Of a DNA stretch of 64,000 nt, positions 8,963-18,737 are shown one piece after another. The notes under the pieces are model-generated. The model had not been told where the DNA came from, made no database searches, and saw only the letters and a program-made list of their open reading frames with translations. Every line of letters begins with the position of its first letter. Position 1 is the first letter of the stretch. Origin of the DNA: VXPQ01 sp965117025 (GTDB taxonomy: Bacteria > Bacteroidota > Rhodothermia > Rhodothermales > VXPQ01). The position numbers and the translations under genes were made by a program. Location: positions 868,001 through 932,000 of the forward strand of contig OZ220746.1 of the NCBI GenBank assembly GCA_965117025.1, written 5' to 3'.

Positions 8963-11900
8963 TCAGAAGTAGAGCTTGACGCCGAAGAAAATGTCACGGC
9001 GCTCCAGGAATGTCCACGGAGTGTAGGCAGGCAAGTCTATAGCGTCGTCGTCCCAATCGCCGGGATCCCCGATGGTATTGTTGAATGTCCCGTCCGCGTT
9101 CTGATTTTCCGCCGTATAGCCGAGCGATTCCATGTAATCCAGCCGTTCCCTCTTCCACCACTTGTGCCCATCCCAGGGCCAACTGGAACTGGCGTCTACG
9201 TCGGTTCCGCTGAAGCCGGAAATGTTGCGGTTGTTGAAGAGGTTCGAAATATCGATGTAAAACGCCGTCTCGTAATTCCCCGAGCGGAACAGCGATTTGG
9301 TCAGGCGCAGGTCCCAGCGCTGATAAGGCCGCCAACGCACATTATCCTCCACGAGGGGAAATTCGGCAGGATTCCAAGTAAATTGACGGCCTCGTCGCCA
9401 AGTGTACGACAAACTCAGGTTGAACCCGCCGAGCAGGGAAACCTCTCCGAGGCGAGGCCCGCCGAAATCGTCCGGGACATGGAAATTGACGCGGCTCTTG
9501 ATGATCGGACGAACATCGGGATTGGAAACCTGCGTATTCGCCAAACGGGATTGCCGGATCGGATCCTCATAAAACCGGTCGTAGCCGTATGCAGCACCAC
9601 TCTCCACGAGATAATTGGCGCTAACCCAGCCACTCAGATACCGGACGACGTCGCGACGCAATTCCAGGAAGGCTTCGAAACCGCGTACGTCCCTGAAACT
9701 TCGATTCACAGGTATGTTGTAATTCCCACCCCCGTAACTCAGCGGGTAGAAATTCACATTACCGATTTCGCCGTTCACGTTCTTGTAGTAGCCCGTCATA
9801 CGCAGATTCATTCTATCGAACAGATTCTGCTCGTACCCCAACTCGTACTGGATCGTCCGCTCCGGCTTCAGAACAGGGTTCCCGAGTTCGTTCACACGGA
9901 ATCCTCGCCGGGTATCCATACGAAGCCGATACAACTGAATGGCGCTCGGCCATTGATGAAAATGCCCGTAATTCAGAAATACTTTGGCTACGGTCGATAT
10001 CGGATGGGAGAGGCCGATGCGCGGAGACAAACGGAGATGCGTCCTGCGGTTGACGCCAAGGTTATCCGTAACGATGTTTTCCTTGATTCCCAGCACGGGG
10101 CCATCGTCCACGTCAATGGTCGTATTGCCCGGAGCGATACCCTCGGCAAAGGGACCGCCCTGAGCGCCGCCGGTGCAGTTTGCGGTACCTCTGTCGCCGA
10201 ACAGATCGCACCCGCTCAGGACCGTCGGATAATCCGCCGTGTTCAGTACGTCGAGCCGCAAGCCAAGCGTGGCCACAAAACCCTGAAATTCCAGTTTGTC
10301 CTGCGCATAGACGGCGCCTATCAGTTGCTGCGCCTGGGAATCCCATACACTGCCGGAGTTGACCGAGGGGTCGATAGCTTCGTAGTACTGATTGAAATCT
10401 TCCGAACGAAACTGAAAACCTATTTGAACCTGATTGGTCCGGTTCATCTGACTTGTGAAACTGCCAACCGCATCCCACCCGCGCGAACCCGACTCGTCGG
10501 CGCGCAGATTGCAGGATTCCATACGATACTCGCCCGTTACATCTCGCCAGTTTACCGGTCCGTATCCTTTTGGCGCCTCATCGTACCAATGCTGACCGAT
10601 GCGGATGAGGGCCCACTCCCGCCATCTTTCCCATCCTTCCTGCCCTTCTGAGGCTCGTTGCATGGCTTCGGCCTCTGTGCCTATGCGCCCGCCGTCAATC
10701 CCGGAACCGCTGGTTTTCGAAGAACTGGTGATTCCTCCGGAACCTGGTATAGGCGCTGTATTGCGGGGCTGAAGATTCATGTGGTAATCGACCCGGTCGT
10801 GCGTAACCTGAATCTTGTAGAACGTATTCGCCGAAAGCGCATGCGTCCACTGCGTTCCGTACACCTGGCGCGTACGATCGCCGGGCACCGCACAATGAGG
10901 ATACCAATATTTGTTCGTACTCCCCGTGGAACGATAAGGATTGCTCGAGACAAATCCTCCGATGCCAGGACCCTGCCCGCCGGTCCCGCCTTTCTGCTTG
11001 CTGTAATAACCATGCATGTTCAGCTTTTTGCCCCTACCTACATTCGTGGTCAACTTTCCCCGAAAGTTCTGATCCTGGAAGCTCGCTTCCGGAAAACGAT
11101 AGGCATATTCGGACCGTCTTCCGTCGTAACTCAGAAAGAATTTCATGGGGCGATAAAACGGAATGGGGCCCCCGAGCGTGGCGCTGATGCGATAGTCCGG
11201 GTTTACGCCGGTCTGGTGAAACACCGTATCGTCGGGATCGACCCCTTCGGCGAACTGCACAATACCTTGGTCCTCAAGTCGCTTCAATTCATTCACGGCA
11301 TCCTGCGAGCGATGCCGCCACAGGTAGCGTGCATACAACTCCATGGGAGCGTCCTTATGAGCTTCGCCTGCCGGCAACGAAGCCGCAATCGCATTCCAGC
11401 CGTCGAAAAACGAATTGCCACCTTCGAAGGCACCGAGACTCGAATCGACAAACGGCTCGACGAGCGGAGAATTGAAATCGAACGGACCCGGCCCGAAATG
11501 CTTGTACGCTGCAGGGCTGTACTGAAGATTGATTGACCCCGAATACCGATCGCCTCCCTCGCGCGTCACCACGTTGATGACGCCCGAACGGACATCTCCG
11601 TATTCAGCACTGAACCCTCCCGTCTGTACCTTGATTTCTTCGACCGCATCGAGATTCGCCTGATAGTGCGGCTGATTGGTAAGCGGGTCGTTGTAGTTCA
11701 CGCCGTCGACCAGATAGAGCGACTCGTCGAAGAATGAACCGCGTATTTCCGGCCTGTCATCTACGGTGCTGATGTCGTTAAACGCGACCTGGGCCGTAAG
11801 CACCTGTGCGATCGACTGATATTTGCCACTCGCAATATCCTCGGCATCAATGTTGCGTTGCGAAGCGGCTATGTCCCGCTGAATGATGGCCTGCTCCGCA

Positions 11901-12256
11901 ATCACGACTACTTCGTCCAGGCCGACGGCATCTTCCTGCATGGAGATATTCACCTCCGTGGTAAGTTCGATAGCCACGCGAACGTCTTCAACGGTCACCG
12001 GCGTAAAGCCAATGAATGTGGCCCGCAGCACATGGGTGCCGGGTCGAACGTTCAGAATGGAGAAATACCCCTCGGCGTTCGTTACAGCGCCAATGGTGGT
12101 GCCGTCGACAATCACATTCACCCCGACCAGCGGGATTTCATTCTGGTCTACCACAACACCCGCAATTTTTCCGCTTTGCGCGACGGCGGAGGTAGACGGC
12201 CATAATAGCGCCAGCAGCGCCAGAAAAAGAAGAATAGTATAGCGGGGGTATTTCAT
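8963..12256 (-). CDS. TonB-dependent receptor with carboxypeptidase-regulatory-like domain
   Basis: About 1097 residues. After the signal peptide (cleavage near SAVAQ) comes a CarboxypepD_reg-like beta domain (GKIAGVVVDQNEIPLVGVNV) and then the plug (LDEVVVIAE, RGSFFDESLYLVDGVNYND, GEYGDVRSGVINVVTREGG-like). A long barrel ends in an aromatic strand FFGVKLYF. Such receptors import glycans, siderophores or peptides using TonB energy. It heads a three-gene module with the FnIII and PorV-like genes. I prefer the ATG at 12256 (MKYPRY) to 12268. The ligand is not evident; no SusD-like lipoprotein follows, which argues against a classical SusCD pair. Confidence 0.92.
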   Translation of the reverse strand: MKYPRYTILLFLALLALLWPSTSAVAQSGKIAGVVVDQNEIPLVGVNVIVDGTTIGAVTNAEGYFSILNVRPGTHVLRATFIGFTPVTVEDVRVAIELTTEVNISMQEDAVGLDEVVVIAEQAIIQRDIAASQRNIDAEDIASGKYQSIAQVLTAQVAFNDISTVDDRPEIRGSFFDESLYLVDGVNYNDPLTNQPHYQANLDAVEEIKVQTGGFSAEYGDVRSGVINVVTREGGDRYSGSINLQYSPAAYKHFGPGPFDFNSPLVEPFVDSSLGAFEGGNSFFDGWNAIAASLPAGEAHKDAPMELYARYLWRHRSQDAVNELKRLEDQGIVQFAEGVDPDDTVFHQTGVNPDYRISATLGGPIPFYRPMKFFLSYDGRRSEYAYRFPEASFQDQNFRGKLTTNVGRGKKLNMHGYYSKQKGGTGGQGPGIGGFVSSNPYRSTGSTNKYWYPHCAVPGDRTRQVYGTQWTHALSANTFYKIQVTHDRVDYHMNLQPRNTAPIPGSGGITSSSKTSGSGIDGGRIGTEAEAMQRASEGQEGWERWREWALIRIGQHWYDEAPKGYGPVNWRDVTGEYRMESCNLRADESGSRGWDAVGSFTSQMNRTNQVQIGFQFRSEDFNQYYEAIDPSVNSGSVWDSQAQQLIGAVYAQDKLEFQGFVATLGLRLDVLNTADYPTVLSGCDLFGDRGTANCTGGAQGGPFAEGIAPGNTTIDVDDGPVLGIKENIVTDNLGVNRRTHLRLSPRIGLSHPISTVAKVFLNYGHFHQWPSAIQLYRLRMDTRRGFRVNELGNPVLKPERTIQYELGYEQNLFDRMNLRMTGYYKNVNGEIGNVNFYPLSYGGGNYNIPVNRSFRDVRGFEAFLELRRDVVRYLSGWVSANYLVESGAAYGYDRFYEDPIRQSRLANTQVSNPDVRPIIKSRVNFHVPDDFGGPRLGEVSLLGGFNLSLSYTWRRGRQFTWNPAEFPLVEDNVRWRPYQRWDLRLTKSLFRSGNYETAFYIDISNLFNNRNISGFSGTDVDASSSWPWDGHKWWKRERLDYMESLGYTAENQNADGTFNNTIGDPGDWDDDAIDLPAYTPWTFLERRDIFFGVKLYF

Positions 12257-12267
12257 GCCATACTCCA

Positions 12268-12373
12268 CTGTTTAGTGTCCGGATACGACAAAAAAAGTAA
12301 CGTCCGTACGTCTGCACGGGGATTACGACGTTCTATGTGATACGTTACTTTTTAGATTGTGTCTGTTTAGTGT
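12268..12373. promoter_or_regulatory. Structured leader: 11-bp direct repeat around a 12-bp inverted repeat
   Basis: CTGTTTAGTGT occurs at 12268-12278 and again at 12363-12373. Between them AAAAAGTAACGT (12292-12303) and its exact reverse complement (12342-12353) form an inverted repeat with a 38-base spacer. The block ends 12 bases upstream of the TonB receptor start. It could be an operator, an mRNA leader hairpin, or a small inserted element with a target duplication. Confidence 0.45.
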
Positions 12374-12916
12374 AGTCACGAGATATTAGGTATGCATTTC
12401 CTGATATTAAAACAATTTTTCTATCTGCCGTAAACCGTGAGATTGCATATTGTTCAGAAAAAAAACAATGATTGGGAATATTTTTTATATTTCTCATAAT
12501 AATCTCGAGGATATATTTTAAAATATCTTCTTAACAAACTCCTTTTAGGAAATAAACATATTATGAATTTTTCGAGAACAAATTTTCCGGTCATATTTTA
12601 TGTATTTTTCTTCATAAATATTATATGGTAAATACATCGTATACATCGTATACGTACATATCGCATTGAAGAACTTGATGCCTGTGAAGCATCGTCAGTT
12701 GGAGTCATTTTTCTGCATCTCGGCCAGCGGCGGAATCGAAGATAGTGTATTGCCGCGATCAATATGCCGAGGGAGAAAGGGCCCATCACGACCTGTACAA
12801 GAGGCTGTTACGCCGCTAAGGCCGAATGGCTTACGGGCACCCAACGGCAGAGCCATACCCCAAGGCCGTAGCAAGGCTACTTATCACTTGAAGTATACAC
12901 GTCCAGGTCCCTTTGT
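12374..12916. other. AT-rich intergenic region
   Basis: No gene is apparent. Bases 12400-12620 are very AT-rich with long A and T runs, as expected of promoter DNA for the divergently placed TonB operon. A short direct repeat CATCGTATA occurs twice around 12636-12653. The right part (12780-12916) returns to normal composition without a credible open frame. Confidence 0.5.
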
Positions 12917-13870
12917 TTACAACGCCGCCTCTATCCGTTGCAGCGTCGCCATCGAAGCCGTTGCGATCAACTCGGGCCCGGGTTCAAAATCGAACACTTC
13001 AAGGGATATCCACTTGTCGTAGCCATTATCCCGGAAGGCTTGCAACGCCGGCACGTACGCCTCCACGGCATCGCCGGTGCCCAGGTACGTACCGTCCATC
13101 TCCTGAATCTGGATATGCCCGATATGATCGTAATGGGTATGCACCAGTTCGTCAAGCGGAATCGTTTCGTCGGCCGTGTTGTGAAAATCGAACATGGTCG
13201 AGACGGCCGGGTGATTGACCGCCTTGACCACGGCCAGCGCCTCGCCCAGCGTATTGATCACATCCGTCTGATCGCTGGACAACGGTTCAAGCAGTAACTG
13301 CACGCCATGCGCGGCAATGGACGGCGCCGCATCGCGCAGCCCGTTCGTCAGGTGCGCGACCGCCTCCCCGGTCGAAATACCCACCGAAGAACGCTGTCCG
13401 GGCGAACCGAAAATCATCACCTTACCGCCGAGGTCCGCACAAAATTCGGCAAGCTTCGCCATGTACTCCCAGCTCTTGCGGCGAACGGCTTCGTCGGGCG
13501 TAGTGGTGTGCAGCCCCTCCGGCGTCACAAGCAGCCAATGCAATCCCAGGATATCCACGCCGGCTTCCTCAGCAATCCCCCGGATCTCGGCCCGGCGATC
13601 CATCGAGATGTCGTCTACATGATCACCCAGCGTAAAGGGCGCTACCTCAATCCCTTCATACCCCGCCTCGGCGGCGTACCTGCACTGCCGGGCCCAGTCC
13701 CAATCCTGCATGATCTCATTGCAGATGGCGTATTTCCAGGACGGTTGTACGACCGTTCCGGTGACGTCTCCCGTCTCAGCGCCTTCCTCACCGCATCCGG
13801 CAACAAGCCCCCCGAAAGCGAAACCTCCGAGAGCAATGGATGAAGTCTCTATAAAACGGCGGCGATCCAT
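12917..13870 (-). CDS. Tat-exported TIM-barrel sugar isomerase/epimerase
   Basis: 317 residues. The N-terminus MDRRRFIETSSIALGG carries a twin-arginine export motif followed by a lipobox-like LVAGC, so the mature enzyme probably sits in the periplasm, perhaps lipid-anchored. The body is an AP-endonuclease-2-type TIM barrel with the usual metal ligands: glutamate in LLLEPLSS, aspartate in MFDFHN, histidine in HIGHIQIQE, glutamate in ISLEVFDFE. Family members isomerise or epimerise sugars, and some act on 3-keto-glycosides. It is last in a minus-strand run with a DUF6807 gene, a Gfo/Idh/MocA oxidoreductase and a second isomerase. Substrate not determinable. Confidence 0.85.
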   Translation of the reverse strand: MDRRRFIETSSIALGGFAFGGLVAGCGEEGAETGDVTGTVVQPSWKYAICNEIMQDWDWARQCRYAAEAGYEGIEVAPFTLGDHVDDISMDRRAEIRGIAEEAGVDILGLHWLLVTPEGLHTTTPDEAVRRKSWEYMAKLAEFCADLGGKVMIFGSPGQRSSVGISTGEAVAHLTNGLRDAAPSIAAHGVQLLLEPLSSDQTDVINTLGEALAVVKAVNHPAVSTMFDFHNTADETIPLDELVHTHYDHIGHIQIQEMDGTYLGTGDAVEAYVPALQAFRDNGYDKWISLEVFDFEPGPELIATASMATLQRIEAAL

Positions 13871-13954
13871 GCGCTGCATAGCGGATAAAAGGTTTAAATG
13901 GAAAGGATACGATACAGGTAAACGACAAAGGCAATCCCTGGCCCATGCAGTGGG

Positions 13955-15070
13955 CTATTCTGCAAAATCCCGGTAGGCGGCTTCTACATCATCAGGCGCC
14001 GGATGTCCGGAAAAGAGCAGAACCCGATGGCGCAGCGTGGCAGACGCTCCCGGCGCCAGTGCGAAATGAAGGGCTTCCGCCCCTTCACTGAAAACAGCCT
14101 GTCCAAACGGATTGGCGGCAAACAGGCCATAGTCGCGCGCATGCCAGTAGGTGGGAAACCCCGGGTTCCGGGGATGATCGAGCACCACGACCGCCACCGG
14201 ACGATCCTGTACCGTCCCGGACAACATCATCCAGCGGGCGCGCTTCCCCCAGACATCAGGATATCCCGAGACCCCCTCGCTGTTGCGGTATTGCCCGGTT
14301 ACGTGTTCGTTGTCCGACGTACTGATTACCGAACCGTCGGGAGCAAGCACATCCACAGGACGGCTCGAAGGCATTTCCAGCGCGCGCGTGACCCGTAAAC
14401 CAAGGGCTCCTTCCTTGTTGTCCTCGAAAGACACCTTCCGGTCCAGTGCAGTCAGCGTCGTGATGCGATCCACTGCGCGGAGATCGGCCTCGGCGCGAAA
14501 CACGAAGCGGGTATCCTCGCGAAGGAGCGCCGTGCCGTCCGGCGCCAGCCAGTCCATCGTGACATGAAGCGCACCGCGTCCCCCGCCGCTTTCGGCATGC
14601 GTGACCGCCCGGTGGCGAATTGCGCCCATCGAAGCAGCGCGCTCGGCGGATACGGCATCCGAATTGTTCCAGAAATCCAGCCCGTTGACATCGCCATAAT
14701 TGAACCACAGGCCAATATGATGCGGGTGATCCACTCGTTCGCCCGCTGTCTTTTCCAGGGGATACCCTCGCGTCACAGCAATGCCGGATGACGTCCGCAA
14801 CGGATACAGCACCGGCTTTTTAAGCACGGAAAGCGTGTCTGCATACAGGTAGGCGGTGAACAACTCCCCATCGACCAGCACATCCACGCGCTGCGCCGCC
14901 GAGTCCGGTACCACAAGAACCTGGGGCGTGTCGAGGGCCTGCCCCAGTGTGAGGCCGGGCAAAGCGCCCGCCACGAAGATCAACGCCGCAAGAACGAACC
15001 ATCCGCCCCACCCAAAAGAAAACCGGCTACGCAAGAACCGCCCAACGCCGTATACAGCCATGAAACCCAT
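13955..15070 (-). CDS. DUF6807 (PmoA-like) exported protein
   Basis: 371 residues with an N-terminal hydrophobic signal region ending GLTLGQ. The body has the DUF6807 pattern: PLRTSSGIAVTRGYPLE, then the conserved HPHHIGLWFNYGDVNGLDFW, and later HPRNPGFPTYWHARDYGLFAANPFG (key residues H, W and N). These proteins are annotated PmoA-like from weak similarity to methane oxygenase. In practice they accompany sugar dehydrogenases and isomerases, and their reaction is not settled. It sits three bases after the Gfo/Idh/MocA stop, so the two are very likely translated from one message. A short relic of a sister gene occurs at 4581-4613. Confidence 0.85.
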   Translation of the reverse strand: MGFMAVYGVGRFLRSRFSFGWGGWFVLAALIFVAGALPGLTLGQALDTPQVLVVPDSAAQRVDVLVDGELFTAYLYADTLSVLKKPVLYPLRTSSGIAVTRGYPLEKTAGERVDHPHHIGLWFNYGDVNGLDFWNNSDAVSAERAASMGAIRHRAVTHAESGGGRGALHVTMDWLAPDGTALLREDTRFVFRAEADLRAVDRITTLTALDRKVSFEDNKEGALGLRVTRALEMPSSRPVDVLAPDGSVISTSDNEHVTGQYRNSEGVSGYPDVWGKRARWMMLSGTVQDRPVAVVVLDHPRNPGFPTYWHARDYGLFAANPFGQAVFSEGAEALHFALAPGASATLRHRVLLFSGHPAPDDVEAAYRDFAE

Positions 15071-15073
15071 TGC

Positions 15074-16459
15074 TCAACTCACGACGACATCCATTTTCTG
15101 CATATCGAAGGTGATCCGCTTTCCGGTATGCAGCGCGGCGATCGTCATGCAGAGCGCCACGGAATGATTCCAGGCAGCATGAATGTCCGCATTGGGCGTC
15201 TCGCGCGAGCGCACGCATTCCATCCAGTTGCGCATGTGCGCCATGGTGGCATCGTCGCCGCCCGTGTTTGCCGCCGTGGCTACGCCCCCCACCTCGTCGA
15301 GCTTCATTTCGTTGAGTTGGAACGGCTGCATACCCATGGCGACGGCATGGCGCTCGGTCAGCCCTCCTTCCGGACTCACAGTGTTCGTATCGAGGTTCAG
15401 GGTGCCCCCGTTGGAATAATAGAGCTCCCGGACGCCGCCGGCCGCGTTCGTCTGCCGGGAAGAATACACCACCTGAAACCCGCCGGCGGCCTCATCCAGC
15501 GGACCGTAATCATAGACCGCGGTCATCGTATCGAAATTCTTGCGCCCGTCCTTCCACAGGTAAATGCCGCCGTTTCCGACTACGCTGCGCGGATACGGCA
15601 GGCCGCTAAACCAGTGTACGGTATCGATCTGGTGCACCATCCATTGACCGGGAATACCTGAGGAATACGGCCAGAATAACCGGTATTCGAGATATTTCCG
15701 CGGGTCCCATTCCTCGTACGGGCGGTTCATCAGATAGCGCGTCCAGTCCGTATCCGATTCCTTGATGGACGCCACCAGATCCGGACGCCGCCACCGCCCG
15801 GGCTGGTTCACATTCCAGGTCATATGCGCCGCCACAATATCTCCGAACTTTCCGGAGCGGATATACTCGTTGGCAGCCATGTAATTCGAGGCGCTGCGCC
15901 GCTGCGTACCCACTTGCAGCACGCGATCCGAAGCAGTAATCCTCTCCAGAGCCAGATTAGCGTCGTCCATTGTGTTGGCGAACGGCTTTTCGACATATAC
16001 GTCGCACCCGGCCTCGACAGCTTCAATGGCATGCAGCGCATGCTGAAAATCCGCGGTGGAGATAACCACCGCATCGACCATGCCGGAGTCGTACAACTCC
16101 TCGTTGTTGCGCATTGCCTTGACCCCGTCCCCTCCTTCCAGGCCGGCTTCCGCGCGCTGCGCATCCACAAATGCCGTTCCCTCTTCACGCCGGCGGTTCC
16201 AGATATCGGACACGGCCACGATGTCGAAATTCATGGCCTTCGCGGAAGCAGCCAGCGAAGGAATGAGCGAACCGCGCGCCCGGGCGGAAAAGCCCACGAT
16301 GCCAACGCGGACGCGATCGTTCGCGCCCATAATGCGTCCGTAACTCTTTGAGGTCATACCGCTCGTGAAGATGCTTCCCCCAAGCATGCCGCCGGCCGCA
16401 CCGGCGGTCATGGTTTTGAGAAAGCTCCTGCGAGATGATGAAGTTCGCTTGTGCGTCAT
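15074..16459 (-). CDS. Tat-exported Gfo/Idh/MocA-family oxidoreductase
   Basis: 461 residues. The start MTHKRTSSSRRSFLKTMTAG contains a twin-arginine motif (SRRSFLK). A Rossmann fold follows (RVGIVGFSARARGSL), then the sugar-dehydrogenase signature DVYVEKPFANT, in which EKP supplies the conserved lysine, and a C-terminal alpha/beta domain with HQIDTVHWFSGLPYP. Members oxidise or reduce sugars with tightly bound NAD(P). Exported ones with bound cofactor are common in this phylum. Neighbouring isomerases and DUF6807 suggest C3-oxidation chemistry on glycosides. The glycine motif GFSARA departs from the textbook GxGxxG. Confidence 0.88.
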   Translation of the reverse strand: MTHKRTSSSRRSFLKTMTAGAAGGMLGGSIFTSGMTSKSYGRIMGANDRVRVGIVGFSARARGSLIPSLAASAKAMNFDIVAVSDIWNRRREEGTAFVDAQRAEAGLEGGDGVKAMRNNEELYDSGMVDAVVISTADFQHALHAIEAVEAGCDVYVEKPFANTMDDANLALERITASDRVLQVGTQRRSASNYMAANEYIRSGKFGDIVAAHMTWNVNQPGRWRRPDLVASIKESDTDWTRYLMNRPYEEWDPRKYLEYRLFWPYSSGIPGQWMVHQIDTVHWFSGLPYPRSVVGNGGIYLWKDGRKNFDTMTAVYDYGPLDEAAGGFQVVYSSRQTNAAGGVRELYYSNGGTLNLDTNTVSPEGGLTERHAVAMGMQPFQLNEMKLDEVGGVATAANTGGDDATMAHMRNWMECVRSRETPNADIHAAWNHSVALCMTIAALHTGKRITFDMQKMDVVVS

Positions 16460-16503
16460 GATGATTCCGGAAGTGTATGTGTTCTGTAAATACCTGTTTG
16501 CCG

Positions 16504-17376
16504 TTACGCCGCCATTCCGGCGAGCACGCCCCGCATGTATGCAAAAGATTGCTTCATGCCCGGTAACGGGTCATTGGCGTCAATCTCGTATTCGAGGTTT
16601 ACGTAGCCCTGATAGTTCATCTCCACCAGTTGCCTGAAAATGTCGGCTACGGGCATGGCGCCTTCGCCCACAATGCACTGGCTGGCCCGATCGCTCATAT
16701 CCCGCAGATCTTTCATATGCACATCCAGCAGGCGGTCACCCGCTTCGGCAATGGATTCCACCACATCCACGCCGGTTCGGGCCGTATGCCCGACATCGAT
16801 GCACAAACCCACACGGGGGTCCATATCCCGGATCACCTCGAGGCCATCCCGCGGTCCCGGGAAATGCGGGTCTTCCGGACCGTGGTTGTGAATGGCTACG
16901 CTAATGTCGTATTCCTTGACGAACCGTTCTATCCGGGGCATGTTTTTCGCGGTCGGAGCGATGACCAGCATAGGAATGCCAACGGCCTTGGCATATTCGA
17001 AAAACATGCGCACATGATCATCGTCATCTTTATCGATCGTATTGTTGCCCCCGCTTACGATCCCAATGCCCGCTCTCGCAAATTCCTCCACGCCCGCCGC
17101 CAGCTCTTCCGGAGAATCCTCATAAGGCATATGGAACGACTTGACACTGATATGCTCCACATGCAAGGCCTGGATTATGGAGATCGCCTCGGTCCGGTCG
17201 AATCTGCGCAGCGAATAGGTGGCTACGCCAAGGGTAAAAGGTATGTGTCCGTCGGGGGGCACAGCCTTCCTGGAAGAGGAAGCCGCGCCGGCGGCATACG
17301 GAGCAAATCCGATACCTGTGGAAGCGAGGGCGGCTGTTTTGACGAATCGACGACGGGTCAGATCTCGGAAAGACAT
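16504..17376 (-). CDS. Tat-exported TIM-barrel sugar isomerase/epimerase
   Basis: 290 residues. MSFRDLTRRRFVKTAALAST is a twin-arginine signal. The TIM barrel shows VAIHNHGPED, CIDVGHTARTG, LLDVHMKDLRD and YVNLEYEID, which provide the metal-binding histidine, aspartate and glutamate residues of the xylose-isomerase-like fold. It is first in the minus-strand run with the Gfo/Idh/MocA and DUF6807 genes, 44 bases ahead of the former. I infer an exported sugar-modifying role like its neighbours. Specificity is unknown. Confidence 0.86.
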   Translation of the reverse strand: MSFRDLTRRRFVKTAALASTGIGFAPYAAGAASSSRKAVPPDGHIPFTLGVATYSLRRFDRTEAISIIQALHVEHISVKSFHMPYEDSPEELAAGVEEFARAGIGIVSGGNNTIDKDDDDHVRMFFEYAKAVGIPMLVIAPTAKNMPRIERFVKEYDISVAIHNHGPEDPHFPGPRDGLEVIRDMDPRVGLCIDVGHTARTGVDVVESIAEAGDRLLDVHMKDLRDMSDRASQCIVGEGAMPVADIFRQLVEMNYQGYVNLEYEIDANDPLPGMKQSFAYMRGVLAGMAA

Positions 17377-17878
17377 GGCAGGTATCTGTACTTGTTAATA
17401 AAACGGACCGGTCCGCACAGAAACACGGGGCGAAATGGACTCGTCCTGTACGAACGCTTTTTTACCGGAGGCCTTATGGCCTGATCCCCGACTGCAAAAT
17501 AACGGATGGGGACGGAAGTATTACAACGGGGGAATTGCATAGAAAGAGTAGGATTCGCGTTTGTATTTATTTGTTAAATTTTCGTGAAGACACTTGTGGT
17601 TCCAGTTTCTTTACTTGCACCCGTCTCGCATCTCATCCACATAGCCACCATCGGAAATATCGTCCCGACTCGGATGCCGGAATCTCTTCGGGTGGAAGCG
17701 CCTGACCCGACGACATCGCAATGCCCATTCGACAACATGACACACAACCCGACAAACGCGACGATTTCACGAATATCTATACCTGTCTATACCGAAAGAA
17801 GGCGCTGCGTACAGTATCTTTCGGCCTGTTCCACAGTGCTTTCAGTACAAGAAACCCGGCAGAAAACCTGCCCATTCC
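17377..17878. other. Divergent intergenic region
   Basis: About 500 bases lie between the divergent isomerase and Tsx-like genes and must hold promoters for both. The AT-rich part at 17555-17590 (TTGTATTTATTTGTTAAATTTTC) is the best promoter candidate. I see no credible gene, hairpin or repeat. Confidence 0.5.
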
Positions 17879-18679
17879 ATGCACAGCATCCCCCGCTCCC
17901 TCGCGATCTTCTTCCTTGTTGCGGCTTGTCCGCTCGTTACCAGCGGCAACGCCGGCGCCCAGGGCTGGAGTATTACGGAAGTGCAATATCAGGTAGGCTC
18001 CGCACGGGAGGATCACGCCGTGAGCCCCACCGGAACGCAGCACCTGATCACATTCCAGCACGCAAGCGGCTGGAATCTTGGCGAGAATTTTTTCTTTGTG
18101 GATATGGCGTGCTGCAAAGGCGCCGGAGGCGCTAACCGGGATATATATATGGAATGGTATCCATTCCTCAGCCTCGGGGCCCTCACCGGGCAGGAAATCG
18201 CATGGGGCCCCGTCCGGGGCATGGGGCCGCTGGGAGGAATAAACTGGGGAGCACAGGGCAAGGTGCTGAAAATCACGCCCGGGTTCCGGCTGCAACTGGA
18301 CCTGCCGGGCTTCGCCTTCGCAAACCTCGACTATGTGTATCTCGTGGATCGCAGCGCGGGACTCGCCGAGGGCGGCGCACCCAAAGACGACAACAGCCAC
18401 CTCATCGATTTCAACTGGGCGCTGCCGTTCAATATCGGCGGCGGCGCATTCTCCCTGGAAGGGCATGCCGAGTGGCAAAGCAGCCGGAATACCGAAGTCG
18501 GTCATGCGCCGTACTGGATCCTGATGCAGCCCCAGTTACGCCTCGACGTCGGCAAGGCGCTCGCCGGAAGCCCGGGACGCTTTTTTGCGGGAACCGAAAT
18601 GCATATCTGGATCAACAAGTTCGGCTTCGAAGACGCCGACGAGGTCATTCCCCAATTCCTCGCCGTATTTCGTTTTTAG
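17879..18679 (+). CDS. Tsx/OmpK-like outer-membrane channel protein
   Basis: 266 residues with a signal peptide ending NAGAQ. The remainder is strand-rich and has the flavour of nucleoside-channel proteins: WSITEVQYQVG, a FFFVDMACC segment, DIYMEWYPFLSLG, then the end FLAVFRF with a terminal aromatic residue typical of outer-membrane barrels. Tsx-type channels pass nucleosides or other small solutes. It lies alone in its orientation, next to a convergent BCCT transporter. The family call rests on pattern recognition of the strand order, not a strict motif. Confidence 0.65.
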   Translation: MHSIPRSLAIFFLVAACPLVTSGNAGAQGWSITEVQYQVGSAREDHAVSPTGTQHLITFQHASGWNLGENFFFVDMACCKGAGGANRDIYMEWYPFLSLGALTGQEIAWGPVRGMGPLGGINWGAQGKVLKITPGFRLQLDLPGFAFANLDYVYLVDRSAGLAEGGAPKDDNSHLIDFNWALPFNIGGGAFSLEGHAEWQSSRNTEVGHAPYWILMQPQLRLDVGKALAGSPGRFFAGTEMHIWINKFGFEDADEVIPQFLAVFRF

Positions 18680-18737
18680 AATATGCCGGAAACTGCTTCA
18701 GGAAAGCAATCCTTCGGGCAAAGCCGCCAGGATCCCA

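Noticed and set aside
9164..10651. 495-codon open frame on the plus strand
   Set aside because: It lies entirely antisense to the TonB receptor, whose domains are well supported; the translated product has no recognisable pattern.
12268..12373. Repeat block considered as a complete insertion sequence or MITE
   Set aside because: The inverted repeats do not sit at the ends next to the direct repeats and no other copy is seen in the window, so I list it only as a possible regulatory block.
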